64,000 bases of DNA, taken from Microcaldota archaeon. Its GTDB lineage: Archaea > Micrarchaeota > Micrarchaeia > Anstonellales > J096. Shown here in pieces: positions 7,511 to 16,325 of the stretch. The DNA lies in the NCBI GenBank assembly GCA_015522475.1, contig WAMF01000018.1, positions 1 through 64,000 of the forward strand, written 5' to 3'. The position numbers and the translations under genes are program-made. The stretch's first letter is position 1, and each line of letters opens with the position of its first letter. Below the pieces are notes generated by a model. It was not told the DNA's origin and ran no database searches. It worked only from the letters and a program-made list of their open reading frames with translations.

Positions 7511-8945
7511 GGTATACCTCCTTTTGAACGAAGTTGAAGAACGCTTTATAATCTTCGGGTGCCTTCTCCAATAGCTTTTCTCTTCTCTCGAGCTCCTTCT
7601 TAACCGCGGCTTTTCTTAGGCCCATCCTCTCAGAAATGACTGCCAAAGCCTCGTCGAGGTGCTTAACTTCCCATGTATCCTTGTTGACGTTGTATTTAAG
7701 CACGGGTAAAGGCTTACTCTCTGCTACGAGGGCAAACTCAGTCATACGACGCAATTCATGAAGCTCTTTCTCTTCGCCCTTGTATAGAAGCATACGCCTT
7801 TGCACTACAATGGCATCTATACTGTTTATATCAAGGAGAGGTATGCCAAAGCTCACAAGCCTCTTTACAACCTCATCGGCACTCTTACCATGAAACGTAG
7901 CATATGCACCTCTTGCCTGTCCTCCTAGCAACACGTCGAAGAGAGCTCTAGATTCTTCTGCATTTCTCACTTCGCCAACAATAACCCTGTCTGGCCTCAT
8001 ACGCAGGCTGTCGTATACAAGGTCCATAAGAGAGACGCCCATGTCCTTATTCGCCAAAAGACGAATGGTGTGGGACTGAAGAGGTTTTATTTCTGGTGTC
8101 TCTTCGGTTATGAGTATGCGCTCACGCATAGGAAAGAAGGCAAAAAGCGCGTTGAGCAGCGTCGTTTTGCCGCTGGCTGTGTTGCCGGCTACAATAAGGG
8201 AAAAGTCACCCTGAATGAAAAAGCTAAGCAGAGCCGCGGCGTTGCTTGGCAGGGCCTTGAAGGATATGAGCTTCTTCAGTGATAATGGCTTTGATTTGAA
8301 CTTCCTTATGGTCATCTCGCCTTCTGAAATGGGGGGCAAGGAAGCGTGAAGCCTGGAGCCGTCTGGCAGCGTCGTATCTAGGCGGGGATTCTGGAGCGTA
8401 ATGCGCCTACCGAGCGTCTTTGCCATCTTGTTTATGATCTCAGCTAAAAAATCTATAGACGTCACTTCCACGTTAACTGTGAGCCAGCCTTTTCTTACAA
8501 TGTAGACGTAGACTGGCTTATGAAGGCCTATAACCGCTATCTCTTCTATGTCGTCGTCCGCTAACAGCTCCTCAAAAAAAGCCAGGCCGTATATTTGGCT
8601 ATAAGCTACTTTGACAAGATATTTCTCCTGTTCTTCGTCTATAACCAAGCCCTGCTCATCGCACACCCTTAAAAGCGTGTCGTGAAGCAGACTTTCCACT
8701 TCTTCCCTGCTTTTGAACTCATATATGCGTGTGATCTCCCTAAAGTAGCGCTCGACGAGAAAAATAAGGCTTTCCTCCTCAGGCGTAAGCATAGGATATG
8801 AAAGCATGTATTCGCCGCTCTCTCGGATATGCCAGCCAAGAGATTGAGCCGAACCCTCCTCTTTATTAAGTCCCGCTTGTATAGAGTCGTCTCCAGCTTC
8901 TTCAACACCTTGAGCTCCGCTGCTCGCTTCTTTGTCATCTGCCAC
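7479..8945 (-). CDS. Type II/IV secretion ATPase (GspE/VirB11, ArlI-like)
   Basis: Hexameric cytoplasmic ATPase driving pilus or archaellum-like filament assembly. Motifs: VAGNTASGKTTLLNAL (Walker A, about residue 256), an Asp-box region ITEETPEIKP, RPDRVIVGEVRNAEE (Walker B, about 318) and the His box AYATFHGKSADEV. The 488-residue length fits archaeal members. The start is a GTG at 8945 about 25 nt after TATTTAAAAA, so leaderless initiation is likely. It is the first gene of a two-gene operon with the platform protein. Confidence 0.92.
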   Translation of the reverse strand: MADDKEASSGAQGVEEAGDDSIQAGLNKEEGSAQSLGWHIRESGEYMLSYPMLTPEEESLIFLVERYFREITRIYEFKSREEVESLLHDTLLRVCDEQGLVIDEEQEKYLVKVAYSQIYGLAFFEELLADDDIEEIAVIGLHKPVYVYIVRKGWLTVNVEVTSIDFLAEIINKMAKTLGRRITLQNPRLDTTLPDGSRLHASLPPISEGEMTIRKFKSKPLSLKKLISFKALPSNAAALLSFFIQGDFSLIVAGNTASGKTTLLNALFAFFPMRERILITEETPEIKPLQSHTIRLLANKDMGVSLMDLVYDSLRMRPDRVIVGEVRNAEESRALFDVLLGGQARGAYATFHGKSADEVVKRLVSFGIPLLDINSIDAIVVQRRMLLYKGEEKELHELRRMTEFALVAESKPLPVLKYNVNKDTWEVKHLDEALAVISERMGLRKAAVKKELERREKLLEKAPEDYKAFFNFVQKEVYHASGDASSSS

Positions 8946-8965
8946 GCAGAGCTTTGCCCCGCTGT

Positions 8966-8973
8966 ATTTAAAA
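8966..8973 (-). promoter_or_regulatory. TATA box of the secretion ATPase operon
   Basis: On the minus strand TTTTTTAAATA is centred about 25 nt before the GTG at 8945. The adjacent GGGCGCGAAGCGCGAG (8980-8996) can form a small GC-rich hairpin of unknown role. Confidence 0.5.
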
Positions 8974-9122
8974 AAGTTGGGGCGCGAAGCGCGAGAAAGT
9001 AGAGAGTCTAGACGATAAAGAGATTAAAAAAGCAGGGCTCCAAGATAACAAAGATAAAAGCAAGAGACGCCTATAATTTTCTACAATTGCCAAATATGGA
9101 GTAAATTAGACACACATAAACA

Positions 9123-9131
9123 TTTATAAAC
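9123..9131 (+). promoter_or_regulatory. TATA box of the frameshifted membrane protein gene
   Basis: TTTATAAAC is about 24 nt upstream of the ATG at 9150, which decides between the two in-frame ATG codons at 9150 and 9162. Confidence 0.5.
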
Positions 9132-9149
9132 ATAGAATGAGAAAAATAT

Positions 9150-10075
9150 ATGGGGGATGGCATGTCTGGTACAAAACAAAAGAAGCCCAAAAATGGGCAA
9201 GAGCAGAATAGGCAAGACAACCAAAATATGCAAAACGGGCAAAACGCACAAAATAATCCAGCACAGGAAATAAAAAAGGCTATAGAAAAAATGGGGGCGT
9301 CCTAGAAGAACCCAATAAAGACACAGAGAAAAAGAAAGATGGAAATGCTGACAACGCAGTTGAGAAGTTCATACCGCCTAACTTGAACGAATTGAACACG
9401 GTTGAAAGTGAAAGCAAGGGTAAAGTTGAAAACAAGGAAAGTAAAGAAGCCACGGAAAGCAAAGAGAAAGACAATAAGGAGGAGAAAGACAAGGACAAGA
9501 TTGTTCTCGATATAGAAAAGGAGAAAACAAAAAAGGAAAAGAAGTTCTCACTGAAGTTTCAGATGAGCTTAGGCTTCCTCACCGCCATAAGGAAGCTCTT
9601 AGAAAATCGTATTGTCCAATGGATCGTAGCTGTAATTATAGGTGGAGCCGGAACATTCGGCATAGACAAAGCTCTTCCAAAAAAAGCTCATACGCCGCCT
9701 ATATCACAACTTCCAATTGTAGGCACGCAAAACGAACAATCATCTGGCAATGAGCTGAGCATGAGGCTTACTGCCCTACCGTCTGCCTTCAAGATAGGCC
9801 AAACCATGACTATCGACAATTATGAAATTGAAGTTGTCGGCACGAAGACAAACACTCAGAAAGGCCTGGGAGGCGTTTACTTTCATATAAACAAAAAAGA
9901 GAACAAAGAGCTAGGCTCTGATTTGTTCGTAGAGGAAGGAAGGACAGCTCTATACGTAGACAACAAAGCTGGCAAGGGCATATTCATAAGCGTGAACAAA
10001 GTGAAAGAAGAGGTTCACACAGCCGAAAAAGAGTGCTGCTCCGTCAGGATAGGCCTCGTGCAGCTGAAGAAATAA
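9150..10075 (+). CDS. Single-pass membrane protein, interrupted by a -1 frameshift
   Basis: Two overlapping reading frames encode one protein-like sequence. The first starts at ATG 9150 (MGDGMSGTKQKKPKNG) and stops at 9305. The second frame is open from before the G5 run at 9293-9297 and continues as GVLEEPNKDTEKKKDG into the track ORF at 9383, whose TTG is not a credible start. Re-reading one G joins them into about 309 residues: a charged, disordered N-terminal half, a membrane helix (WIVAVIIGGAGTFGI) and an extracytoplasmic C-terminal domain of about 140 residues with two adjacent cysteines. No known family is recognised. The slip may be an assembly error, transcriptional or ribosomal slippage, or a real mutation. 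Confidence 0.6.
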
Positions 10076-10241
10076 AGAGATAAGATGGTAGTTGAAATAA
10101 GGTTAAAATAAGCAGTAAGTAGTGAAGACTAATAAATTAAATAGGCTAATAAGATATGAAGGAAGTAGAGAGTCAAGGAGAGCATCTAAGAAGCATCCGA
10201 GAATGCCAGAAGCAATAAAGCAAACGTTGAAATAGGGAAAA

Positions 10242-10250
10242 CTTATTTAA
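10242..10250 (+). promoter_or_regulatory. TATA box of the DUF92 gene
   Basis: CTTATTTAA lies about 26 nt before the ATG at 10272, supporting a leaderless message. The rest of the gap 10076-10241 holds no visible feature. Confidence 0.5.
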
Positions 10251-10271
10251 TATGTCGTCTCATTATACCGT

Positions 10272-11030
10272 ATGCCATCTCGTGAGTCATCTAGCTCAGC
10301 TAACTTAGCTAACTCAACAGGCTCCTCTCGGCTTAAACAACCTCTTAAGCAACACTCCAAACAGGAAAAGAAGAGAAACTCCACGAATAAAGCAAATAAA
10401 GCAAATAAGGAAATTAGCATTTTGGGTTTGGATACTACAGGGTTTCTCTCGGCATTAGTGGTTGGAGGTATTGTATGGTACTTTGCAGGCCTCGCCTATC
10501 TCACGCTTCTATTCACCTTTCTCTTATTAGCTCTCTACATAACATCTATAGGCTATAAAATAAAGGTCCGTTACGGTGTATTTGACTATGCAAGAGGTTG
10601 GCAAAATGTAGCGTCAAACGGGCTTATTCCATTCATAGCTGCGCTTCTCAGCCCATATATAGGCTCGTTACCGTTCATAGCAAGTGTAGCTGGGGCAACG
10701 GCAGACAAGTTTGCGTCTGAATTGGGCATACTCGGAGGAAAACCCATAGAGCTTTTCACATGGAAGCGCGTTAAGCCCGGGAAGAGTGGAGCTATCTCTT
10801 TGTTGGGCACATTCTTTTCCTTCGTCGGCGCGCTCACAATAACCTTTGCTGCCAAATTCCTTTTTCCCATCTCTTCTTACACAGCCCTTCTTCTAGCATT
10901 GGCAGGTTTCACCGGCAGCTTAGTAGACAGCATAGCCGGCTACTTCGAAGAGCGCGGCCTGGGCACAAAAGAGACAAGCAACTTCATATGCACACTCACG
11001 GCTTTCTTGTTGGCGTTTCTTATAAAGTAA
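10272..11030 (+). CDS. DUF92 / TIGR00297 membrane protein (VTE6-like prenyl-phosphate kinase family)
   Basis: Polytopic membrane protein. After a Ser/Lys-rich 50-residue N-terminus come about six membrane segments with the family signature patches ARGWQNVASNG, GATADKFASELG and VKPGKSGAISLLGT. The plant member VTE6 phosphorylates phytyl phosphate to phytyl diphosphate, so a role in prenyl-phosphate metabolism is plausible; function in archaea is inferred. A polyprenol kinase and a PAP2 phosphatase are about 5 kb away. The start is supported by the upstream TATA box. Confidence 0.85.
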   Translation: MPSRESSSSANLANSTGSSRLKQPLKQHSKQEKKRNSTNKANKANKEISILGLDTTGFLSALVVGGIVWYFAGLAYLTLLFTFLLLALYITSIGYKIKVRYGVFDYARGWQNVASNGLIPFIAALLSPYIGSLPFIASVAGATADKFASELGILGGKPIELFTWKRVKPGKSGAISLLGTFFSFVGALTITFAAKFLFPISSYTALLLALAGFTGSLVDSIAGYFEERGLGTKETSNFICTLTAFLLAFLIK

Positions 11031-11106
11031 CAAAATAACTACAAATGAATAGAACGTATCTAAAGCGTGGCCACCCAAAACACAAATGCATAGGGGGAAC
11101 AAAACC

Positions 11107-11712
11107 ATGAAAAGGTTAATAACCCTTGCCTTCATAATGCACATAACGTTCATACTAGGAGCGATGCTCATAGTCGCGGGAAGCGCGGGCTGCTTAAACA
11201 AAGCTCAGCCCGCGCGTAGAGCCCAGATGGATGTAAGCAAGCTCAATGGGGAGGTGAGGAATGTGAGCACAATAAATGTAAGTTCTGTATTTAAAAATGG
11301 CGAAAGAATACCTTCTAAGTACACATGCGAAGGTGAAGACGTTAATCCGCCTTTATACTTTGAAGGCCTACCTACAAACACGCAGAGTCTCATCGTGATT
11401 GTTGAAGACCCAGACGCACCTATAGGCACTTTCACCCATTGGATAGCATGGGACTTACCTCCACAAAACATAGACGAAGGAAAAAGTCACAGCATAGGTA
11501 AAGCAGGCAGAAACGACTTCGGCAGCCTAGGCTACGGCGGGCCATGTCCACCTCCTGGCGCGCCCCATAGATATTTCTTCAAAATATACGCGCTCGACAC
11601 AACCTTGGAGTTGCCAGAGGGTTCCACAAAGACAGAGCTCCTCCAAGCCCTAGAAAAAGAGAAAAACCATATTGTAGCAGAAGGAGAACTTATGGGTGTT
11701 TACTCGAGGTAG
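11107..11712 (+). CDS. Secreted PEBP/YbhB-family protein, probable lipoprotein
   Basis: Phosphatidylethanolamine-binding/Raf-kinase-inhibitor-like fold. Motifs: YTCEGEDVNPPLYF near the start of the domain, IVEDPDAPIGTFTHW and GYGGPCPPPGAPHRYFFKIYAL, the anion-binding site of the family. Residues 1-25 form a signal segment ending IVAGSAGC, which resembles a lipobox with Cys as anchor. ATG 11107 is preceded by AGGGGGAAC; an in-frame ATG at 11086, about 25 nt after TATCTAAAG, would give seven more residues and cannot be excluded. Bacterial and archaeal members have no firm substrate. Confidence 0.9.
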   Translation: MKRLITLAFIMHITFILGAMLIVAGSAGCLNKAQPARRAQMDVSKLNGEVRNVSTINVSSVFKNGERIPSKYTCEGEDVNPPLYFEGLPTNTQSLIVIVEDPDAPIGTFTHWIAWDLPPQNIDEGKSHSIGKAGRNDFGSLGYGGPCPPPGAPHRYFFKIYALDTTLELPEGSTKTELLQALEKEKNHIVAEGELMGVYSR

Positions 11713-11754
11713 AGCCATATTCCTTTTTAAACATTTTTCCACACAAGGGTATAT

Positions 11755-12801
11755 ATGAAGAAAAGAGAGAGGGGTAAGCTTTACCCAAAGAAGATTTTTG
11801 AAAAAAAATTGGAGAAGATGAAATCCCAAATAGGGCGTGCTTTCTATTCAAGAAAAGAAGGTAAGTTATTAGGGAACTTCGTCTTTAGATGGTACAAAGA
11901 ACGCTTGGAGAGCAACCTAGAGGCATGTATAGATAAGATAGAAAAAAGGTGGCTGTTGTATAAACAGCTCAACGACAAAAACCTATACATAGACAGCAGC
12001 TCTCTGCAAGAGTTAACTAAGGAATATGGGAGAGAAACACGTGCTCCTTTGAAAATATATGAAGTTTTTTGGAAGACACCCATACGCATTTTCATAGGTG
12101 ATGATTGGGACTATAGAATAATCGGCTACATGAAAGAATTGATTGACGAAGCTCAGCCCATACTTTTAGAAGAAAATAACCTCCCTCTACCTCCTTCAAC
12201 GAGGTGGATTGTAGCAAAAGCATTAGCGAACACAGAGAAGAAAATGAAAAACGTGATACAGTGGAATTTTAAGACCTACACACCTGCTTATTTCAAAGGG
12301 ATACCTTCAATGAGAAAAACAAGAGCGAGTGCAAAATACATCTTTGTATTACATTATCTGCTCCAGGACTTATCCTACAGATTTATGTTTGAAGGTGCAG
12401 ATAAAGGTCTCCTTTCAGAGGCTGGCCTTATATTTGCAGACGGTATAATTGAATGGCTAAGTCAAAATGAAGCTTTTTATAGGTATGTAAGGGATATAAA
12501 GCAATGGAGAGCTATTAAGAATGAGGAGTATGAAAAAGAATGGATAAAAGAACTCAACGAGAACAATAAGTTCTTGTCTATGTATCTAAGCCTAATGAGT
12601 GGTAGCATACTTCGAGGATTCAAGGACATTATTGAAAGTGTAGCAGAGGTATACACAGGCAGCGGAGAAATTTTGAACGTATTCATAAGGACAAATATAT
12701 ATCAAAATGTGATATACTTATTTGAGAGTGATGGACGCTACGATGTGAGGGTTCTAGAAGAGAGAGGTAAATACAAAGAGGATGAAAAAGAGACCACATA
12801 G
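11755..12801 (+). CDS. Uncharacterised 348-residue protein
   Basis: I do not recognise this protein. It is soluble, basic at the N-terminus (Lys/Arg-rich first 40 residues), rich in Trp and Tyr, and looks mostly alpha-helical throughout. There are no membrane segments and no Cys pairs or nucleotide-binding motifs. The TTTTTAAAC box at 11724-11732 is about 26 nt before the ATG, so it has its own promoter and is probably leaderless. AT content is a little higher than in the neighbours, fitting a lineage-specific gene. It converges on trm5. Confidence 0.7.
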   Translation: MKKRERGKLYPKKIFEKKLEKMKSQIGRAFYSRKEGKLLGNFVFRWYKERLESNLEACIDKIEKRWLLYKQLNDKNLYIDSSSLQELTKEYGRETRAPLKIYEVFWKTPIRIFIGDDWDYRIIGYMKELIDEAQPILLEENNLPLPPSTRWIVAKALANTEKKMKNVIQWNFKTYTPAYFKGIPSMRKTRASAKYIFVLHYLLQDLSYRFMFEGADKGLLSEAGLIFADGIIEWLSQNEAFYRYVRDIKQWRAIKNEEYEKEWIKELNENNKFLSMYLSLMSGSILRGFKDIIESVAEVYTGSGEILNVFIRTNIYQNVIYLFESDGRYDVRVLEERGKYKEDEKETT

Positions 12802-12846
12802 ATCTCCAGATTGATGAATTAAGATGACAATAAAGACAATAAAGAG

Positions 12847-13836
12847 TTAAACATATTGAAAATCTACTACCCAGCGACTGAGCGTAGGAGAATAGCTACC
12901 TACTTCCTTAGTTAAAAGAATGTTTATGGGCCTTCGGGTGGCCTTTTTAATTTCTCTCTCGGATGCTTCTTTATCCTCTGCAAAGATGTATGCGTGCACT
13001 ATGGCAGATGGCTTAGCTATATATTCTGCAACGTCGAAGAAACTTAAAACATCCTTTGGCAAAGGCATAACGATTCTATCTGCCCAGCCCTTAAAGCGCT
13101 CTTCTTTAAGCAAAGCTCTCACATCTGCATTTATCACTTCCACGTTGTCAACTTTGTTAAGCTTGGCATTTTCTTCAGCATACTTGCTGGCAACAGGGTT
13201 GATTTCGACGCTTACAACTTTACATGTAGGGCAACGCTTGCCTATAAGTATAGAATAAGGGCCTACACCTGCAAACAGCACAGCTACATGTTCACCCTCT
13301 TTTACAAGAGAAGCAATTCTCTGCCTTTCTGTGGAGAGACGGGGACTGAAATAAACCTTGTCCACATTCAGCTTCAAGATTATGCCATTTTCTTTATGCA
13401 AAGTCTCTGTTTTGTCCTCTCCTGTCAAGTAGGTGGTTTTCCTAACCCGATATGTCCCACTGACCGCAGTTTCCTTCAAACGGACAGTTTTGAGATGTTT
13501 ATGGCAGTTCAGCAAATTCTCTGCAGCTTTTTTGAGTTCTTCTTTGGAAAAGTTTCTCCCATCTATAATGGCTATATCCCCTATTATGTCGAGAGGCACG
13601 TCAATCATATTGCAGCCTTTTGAAGGATGGGCCTCATGTTCTCTTTCGACAATTTCAAAGTCCTCGGTTATCGAAGAGAGGGCCTGCTCTATAGCATCAT
13701 AATCTGAGCAACTTAGAGGTATGAATACATAATCTCCTTCTCGCTCTATTTTGTAGTTGCCGTCTACCCAGCCGCGTGTTATAAGCTCATCCCTTGCAAT
13801 AGCAGCGTACTCCTTATTTACTTTCAATGAAAGCAT
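12847..13836 (-). CDS. trm5: tRNA (guanine37-N1)-methyltransferase (Trm5 family)
   Basis: Transfers a methyl group from AdoMet to N1 of G37 next to the anticodon, preventing frameshifting, and in archaea is also the first step towards wyosine derivatives. The N-terminal 90 residues form the D1-like domain; the Rossmann core has VLFAGVGPYSILI (motif I), VSVEINPVASKYAEEN (motif II) and DRIVMPLPK in the position of the usual NLP-type motif IV. Length 329 is normal. AAAGGGGAT precedes the ATG. It lies 76 nt downstream of pheS on the same strand and may share its transcript. The TYW2-like aminocarboxypropyltransferase is the nearest alternative. Confidence 0.88.
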   Translation of the reverse strand: MLSLKVNKEYAAIARDELITRGWVDGNYKIEREGDYVFIPLSCSDYDAIEQALSSITEDFEIVEREHEAHPSKGCNMIDVPLDIIGDIAIIDGRNFSKEELKKAAENLLNCHKHLKTVRLKETAVSGTYRVRKTTYLTGEDKTETLHKENGIILKLNVDKVYFSPRLSTERQRIASLVKEGEHVAVLFAGVGPYSILIGKRCPTCKVVSVEINPVASKYAEENAKLNKVDNVEVINADVRALLKEERFKGWADRIVMPLPKDVLSFFDVAEYIAKPSAIVHAYIFAEDKEASEREIKKATRRPINILLTKEVGSYSPTLSRWVVDFQYV

Positions 13837-13912
13837 TTTATCCCCTTTCTCCTTTTGTTGCCCAAGTATTGCCCCAAGCCATCACACCATTAGCAAACAA
13901 AACCCCCTCATC

Positions 13913-15331
13913 TCACCACTTTTTTACGCTATCCAAGAGGTCGTAGGTATTTGTATAGAAATCACGTATGTCTTTTCTGCCAAGCAACATCATAAGAGGC
14001 CGCTCTAGGCTAAGCCCCCACGCGAGCACAGGATATTCAGCGCCAAGAGGCTCGACGACCTCTGGCCTAAATATGCCAGCCCCACCTAACTCAACCCATT
14101 CTTTTTTAGGCTCATACCAAACCTCTATTTCAAGACTAGGCTCTGTGTAGGGGAAAAAGCTTGGCCTGAAACGTATCTTCTCGAAGCCCATACGCTTGTA
14201 GAAGACTTTCAACATGCCTAGCAAGTTGGCAAAGTTCACCCGCTTATCCGCTATGATACCCTCAACCTGATAGAACTCCGCTAGATGCTTATAATCCGTG
14301 GCTTCGTTTCTGAAGACTCTGCCTACAGAGAAAAACTTCCCTCTTTTATACTTGTAAAGTGTTCTAGCAGATAGCACGGTTGTGTGTGTTCTAAGCACCA
14401 TCTTCCTAGCTTCCTTCTCACTCCATACATAATGCCAGCCCTTTTCATGAACAGCCTTGATTTTTTCCTCAAGTTCCTTTGGGAAAGTCCCTTCGTACGA
14501 GAAAGGTAGGAAAAACGTGTCTGCTAGCTCCCTGCTTGGGTGGTCCTGAGGCTGAAACAAAGCATCGAAGACCCAAAAAGACTCTTCGACGTAAGAGCCT
14601 GCCATCTCTCTAAAGCCCATGGAAAGGAAAATCTGACGTATTTTTTCTATGGCTCTAGCAAGAGGGTGCTCTAGGCCAGAAGACTCAGCAGGAATATCTT
14701 CTGCCTTAACAAGGTACGGCTGAAAACGCGCCTTCTTCCACGCACCACTTTCTATGAGCTCTCTTGTCAGCTTTCCCAGACCTTCGCTAGACGCGCCTTT
14801 TGAGAGCTCCTCGGCAACTTGCTTGCCTTTTTCTGTAAGTGTAGCAGAAAGCTTTAACTTAGACGACACTTTTGCAAGGCCACGCTTCTCCAAAGCATGC
14901 CTTTCTTCTTCAGACAAGGCTTTGCCTTCTCTAACCCTTTCTATCGCTGCCAAAAGTTTATAGTTAGATGTTGTGGGCTCTGCTTCGAGCGTAAACACGC
15001 CCTTTTCAACCTTAGCTAAGCCCGCTTCTTTCAGCTTACCGACGAAGGACCTAAGATCAGCCGGAATATCCTTCATGGCTTTTCCGCTATAGTTCACAAG
15101 CTTCTCTTCTTCAAGATGCACATCTGGAGAGATAAGCTCCACTCTCATGCTCTTATCAGACGTAAATGTAAGAAGCCCTTTTTCACTTAGAAAGTAAATA
15201 CCCCGCCTAACACCATCCATAGAAAGGCCTGTTGCCTCAACAAACTCCTCATCTACCCAAGATTTGCTTGGGTTGGAAGCCATAGCTTTAAGAATAGCTT
15301 TTTCATTCGATGACAAAGGTTCTTGCATCAT
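13913..15331 (-). CDS. pheS: Phenylalanyl-tRNA synthetase alpha subunit
   Basis: Catalytic subunit of the (alpha-beta)2 PheRS that charges tRNA-Phe. The N-terminal 200 residues have winged-helix DNA/tRNA-binding-like repeats typical of archaeal/eukaryotic alpha subunits. Class II motif 2 is FSVGRVFRNEATDYKH, and motif 3 is GLSLERPLMMLLG near the C-terminus; the Phe-binding region has PSLEIEVWYEP and ELGGAGIFRPEV. The 472-residue length is normal. Its start overlaps the stop of the upstream secreted protein (ATGA), so the two are co-translated. The beta subunit pheT is not in the window. Confidence 0.95.
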   Translation of the reverse strand: MMQEPLSSNEKAILKAMASNPSKSWVDEEFVEATGLSMDGVRRGIYFLSEKGLLTFTSDKSMRVELISPDVHLEEEKLVNYSGKAMKDIPADLRSFVGKLKEAGLAKVEKGVFTLEAEPTTSNYKLLAAIERVREGKALSEEERHALEKRGLAKVSSKLKLSATLTEKGKQVAEELSKGASSEGLGKLTRELIESGAWKKARFQPYLVKAEDIPAESSGLEHPLARAIEKIRQIFLSMGFREMAGSYVEESFWVFDALFQPQDHPSRELADTFFLPFSYEGTFPKELEEKIKAVHEKGWHYVWSEKEARKMVLRTHTTVLSARTLYKYKRGKFFSVGRVFRNEATDYKHLAEFYQVEGIIADKRVNFANLLGMLKVFYKRMGFEKIRFRPSFFPYTEPSLEIEVWYEPKKEWVELGGAGIFRPEVVEPLGAEYPVLAWGLSLERPLMMLLGRKDIRDFYTNTYDLLDSVKKW

Positions 15332-16275
15332 CTCGACCTCTTTTCATACTTTCCTTTAGATCTGCTTCCATGTCTGCCATGAGCACCATGTGCATGCTTA
15401 GCATTTCCCACGGCCCTATTCTTTTCCCTACTCAACTGTCCCTCTGACTGCCCCCATTGCCTAGAGGAGGGTTTAAGCGAATGGGCTTTTGTAAGTACAT
15501 AGAGGTAAGCCAGTAAAAGGAAGAGTGCTATGCCCAAAGTTATTTTCCCCTCTTCTGTAGTCATAAGGCTCGTAGTTTTCTTAGATAAACTTTCAAAGTA
15601 GTCTGAAATTTCCATAGGGATGGTTTCCTCTATATAAACTTTGAGCCTGAAACCCACAAGTATCATGTCCCTCCAATAGACCATGCTTGTCTTGAGGGGA
15701 AACTGGACATTTGTCATGCCCTTTGGAATAGGGTTGACATCAACAATTTCAGAGTTCTTTGGCAGCTTTATAATAAGAACAAGACCGTTGTTTAATATGA
15801 TGTTGCCAGCGTCTGTCCTCTTATAGCTAAGGAGAGAGGAATTAAGCTCGTATATATAAACGCGGGGCTTTATCTGCTCCTTTGTGAAAAGTGGCAGGCC
15901 ATTCTTCCCTATGTCATAACTAATGAGGATTTTCCCTATATAACGAGAGCTTAGCCCCGTCCTTACAGGTTGGGGATTAATCTGCAAATTTTCCACATCG
16001 ACTTTTGACGCATCGACATGCAGCTTGACATTTTCATTGTTGAGCGTCTTTATCCAACCCTCAAATGTGTTCTGCTCGGCTGCTTTATTGTATGTAACTA
16101 CGTCGAGCTCGTTGCTCATGACTATGTTAACGCTTTCCTCTACATGCACTTCTCCACGTGGAGATAAGGTGATAGTTGCAGTTATACTCGTGACATTTAA
16201 AGCTGCCCATAAAGGTGAGATAAGAATAGATGCAGCGAAGAGAACAAACACTAGCTTAGCCACTAAGGAATCCAT
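15328..16275 (-). CDS. Secreted, C-terminally membrane-anchored protein
   Basis: 315 residues: a signal peptide at 1-24 (ending PLWAALN), a beta-rich extracytoplasmic domain of about 215 residues beginning TSITATITLSPRGEVHVEES, one membrane helix near 250-270 (LGIALFLLLAYLYVL) and a basic His/Arg/Lys/Gly-rich cytoplasmic tail. The beginning resembles archaeal surface proteins with repeated Ig-like or DUF-type beta sheets, but I cannot name the family. It shares a promoter with the divergent small membrane protein at 16326 and overlaps pheS by 4 nt. Confidence 0.75.
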   Translation of the reverse strand: MDSLVAKLVFVLFAASILISPLWAALNVTSITATITLSPRGEVHVEESVNIVMSNELDVVTYNKAAEQNTFEGWIKTLNNENVKLHVDASKVDVENLQINPQPVRTGLSSRYIGKILISYDIGKNGLPLFTKEQIKPRVYIYELNSSLLSYKRTDAGNIILNNGLVLIIKLPKNSEIVDVNPIPKGMTNVQFPLKTSMVYWRDMILVGFRLKVYIEETIPMEISDYFESLSKKTTSLMTTEEGKITLGIALFLLLAYLYVLTKAHSLKPSSRQWGQSEGQLSREKNRAVGNAKHAHGAHGRHGSRSKGKYEKRSR

Positions 16276-16296
16276 GGCACATAATGACTTATAGGA

Positions 16297-16304
16297 TTTT
16301 TAAA
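16297..16304. promoter_or_regulatory. Single palindromic TATA box serving two divergent leaderless genes
   Basis: TTTTTAAA contains the palindrome TTTAAA at 16299-16304. Its centre is 26.5 nt from the minus-strand ATG at 16275 and 24.5 nt from the plus-strand ATG at 16326. No second box is visible for either gene, so one element appears to drive both. Confidence 0.6.
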
Positions 16305-16325
16305 CGTTCCGTCTGAAATAACAAC

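Noticed and set aside
5885-8945. Archaellum operon
   Set aside because: Only an ATPase and platform protein are present; no archaellin, ArlG/F/H or prepilin peptidase is visible, so a general pilus or secretion role is the safer call.
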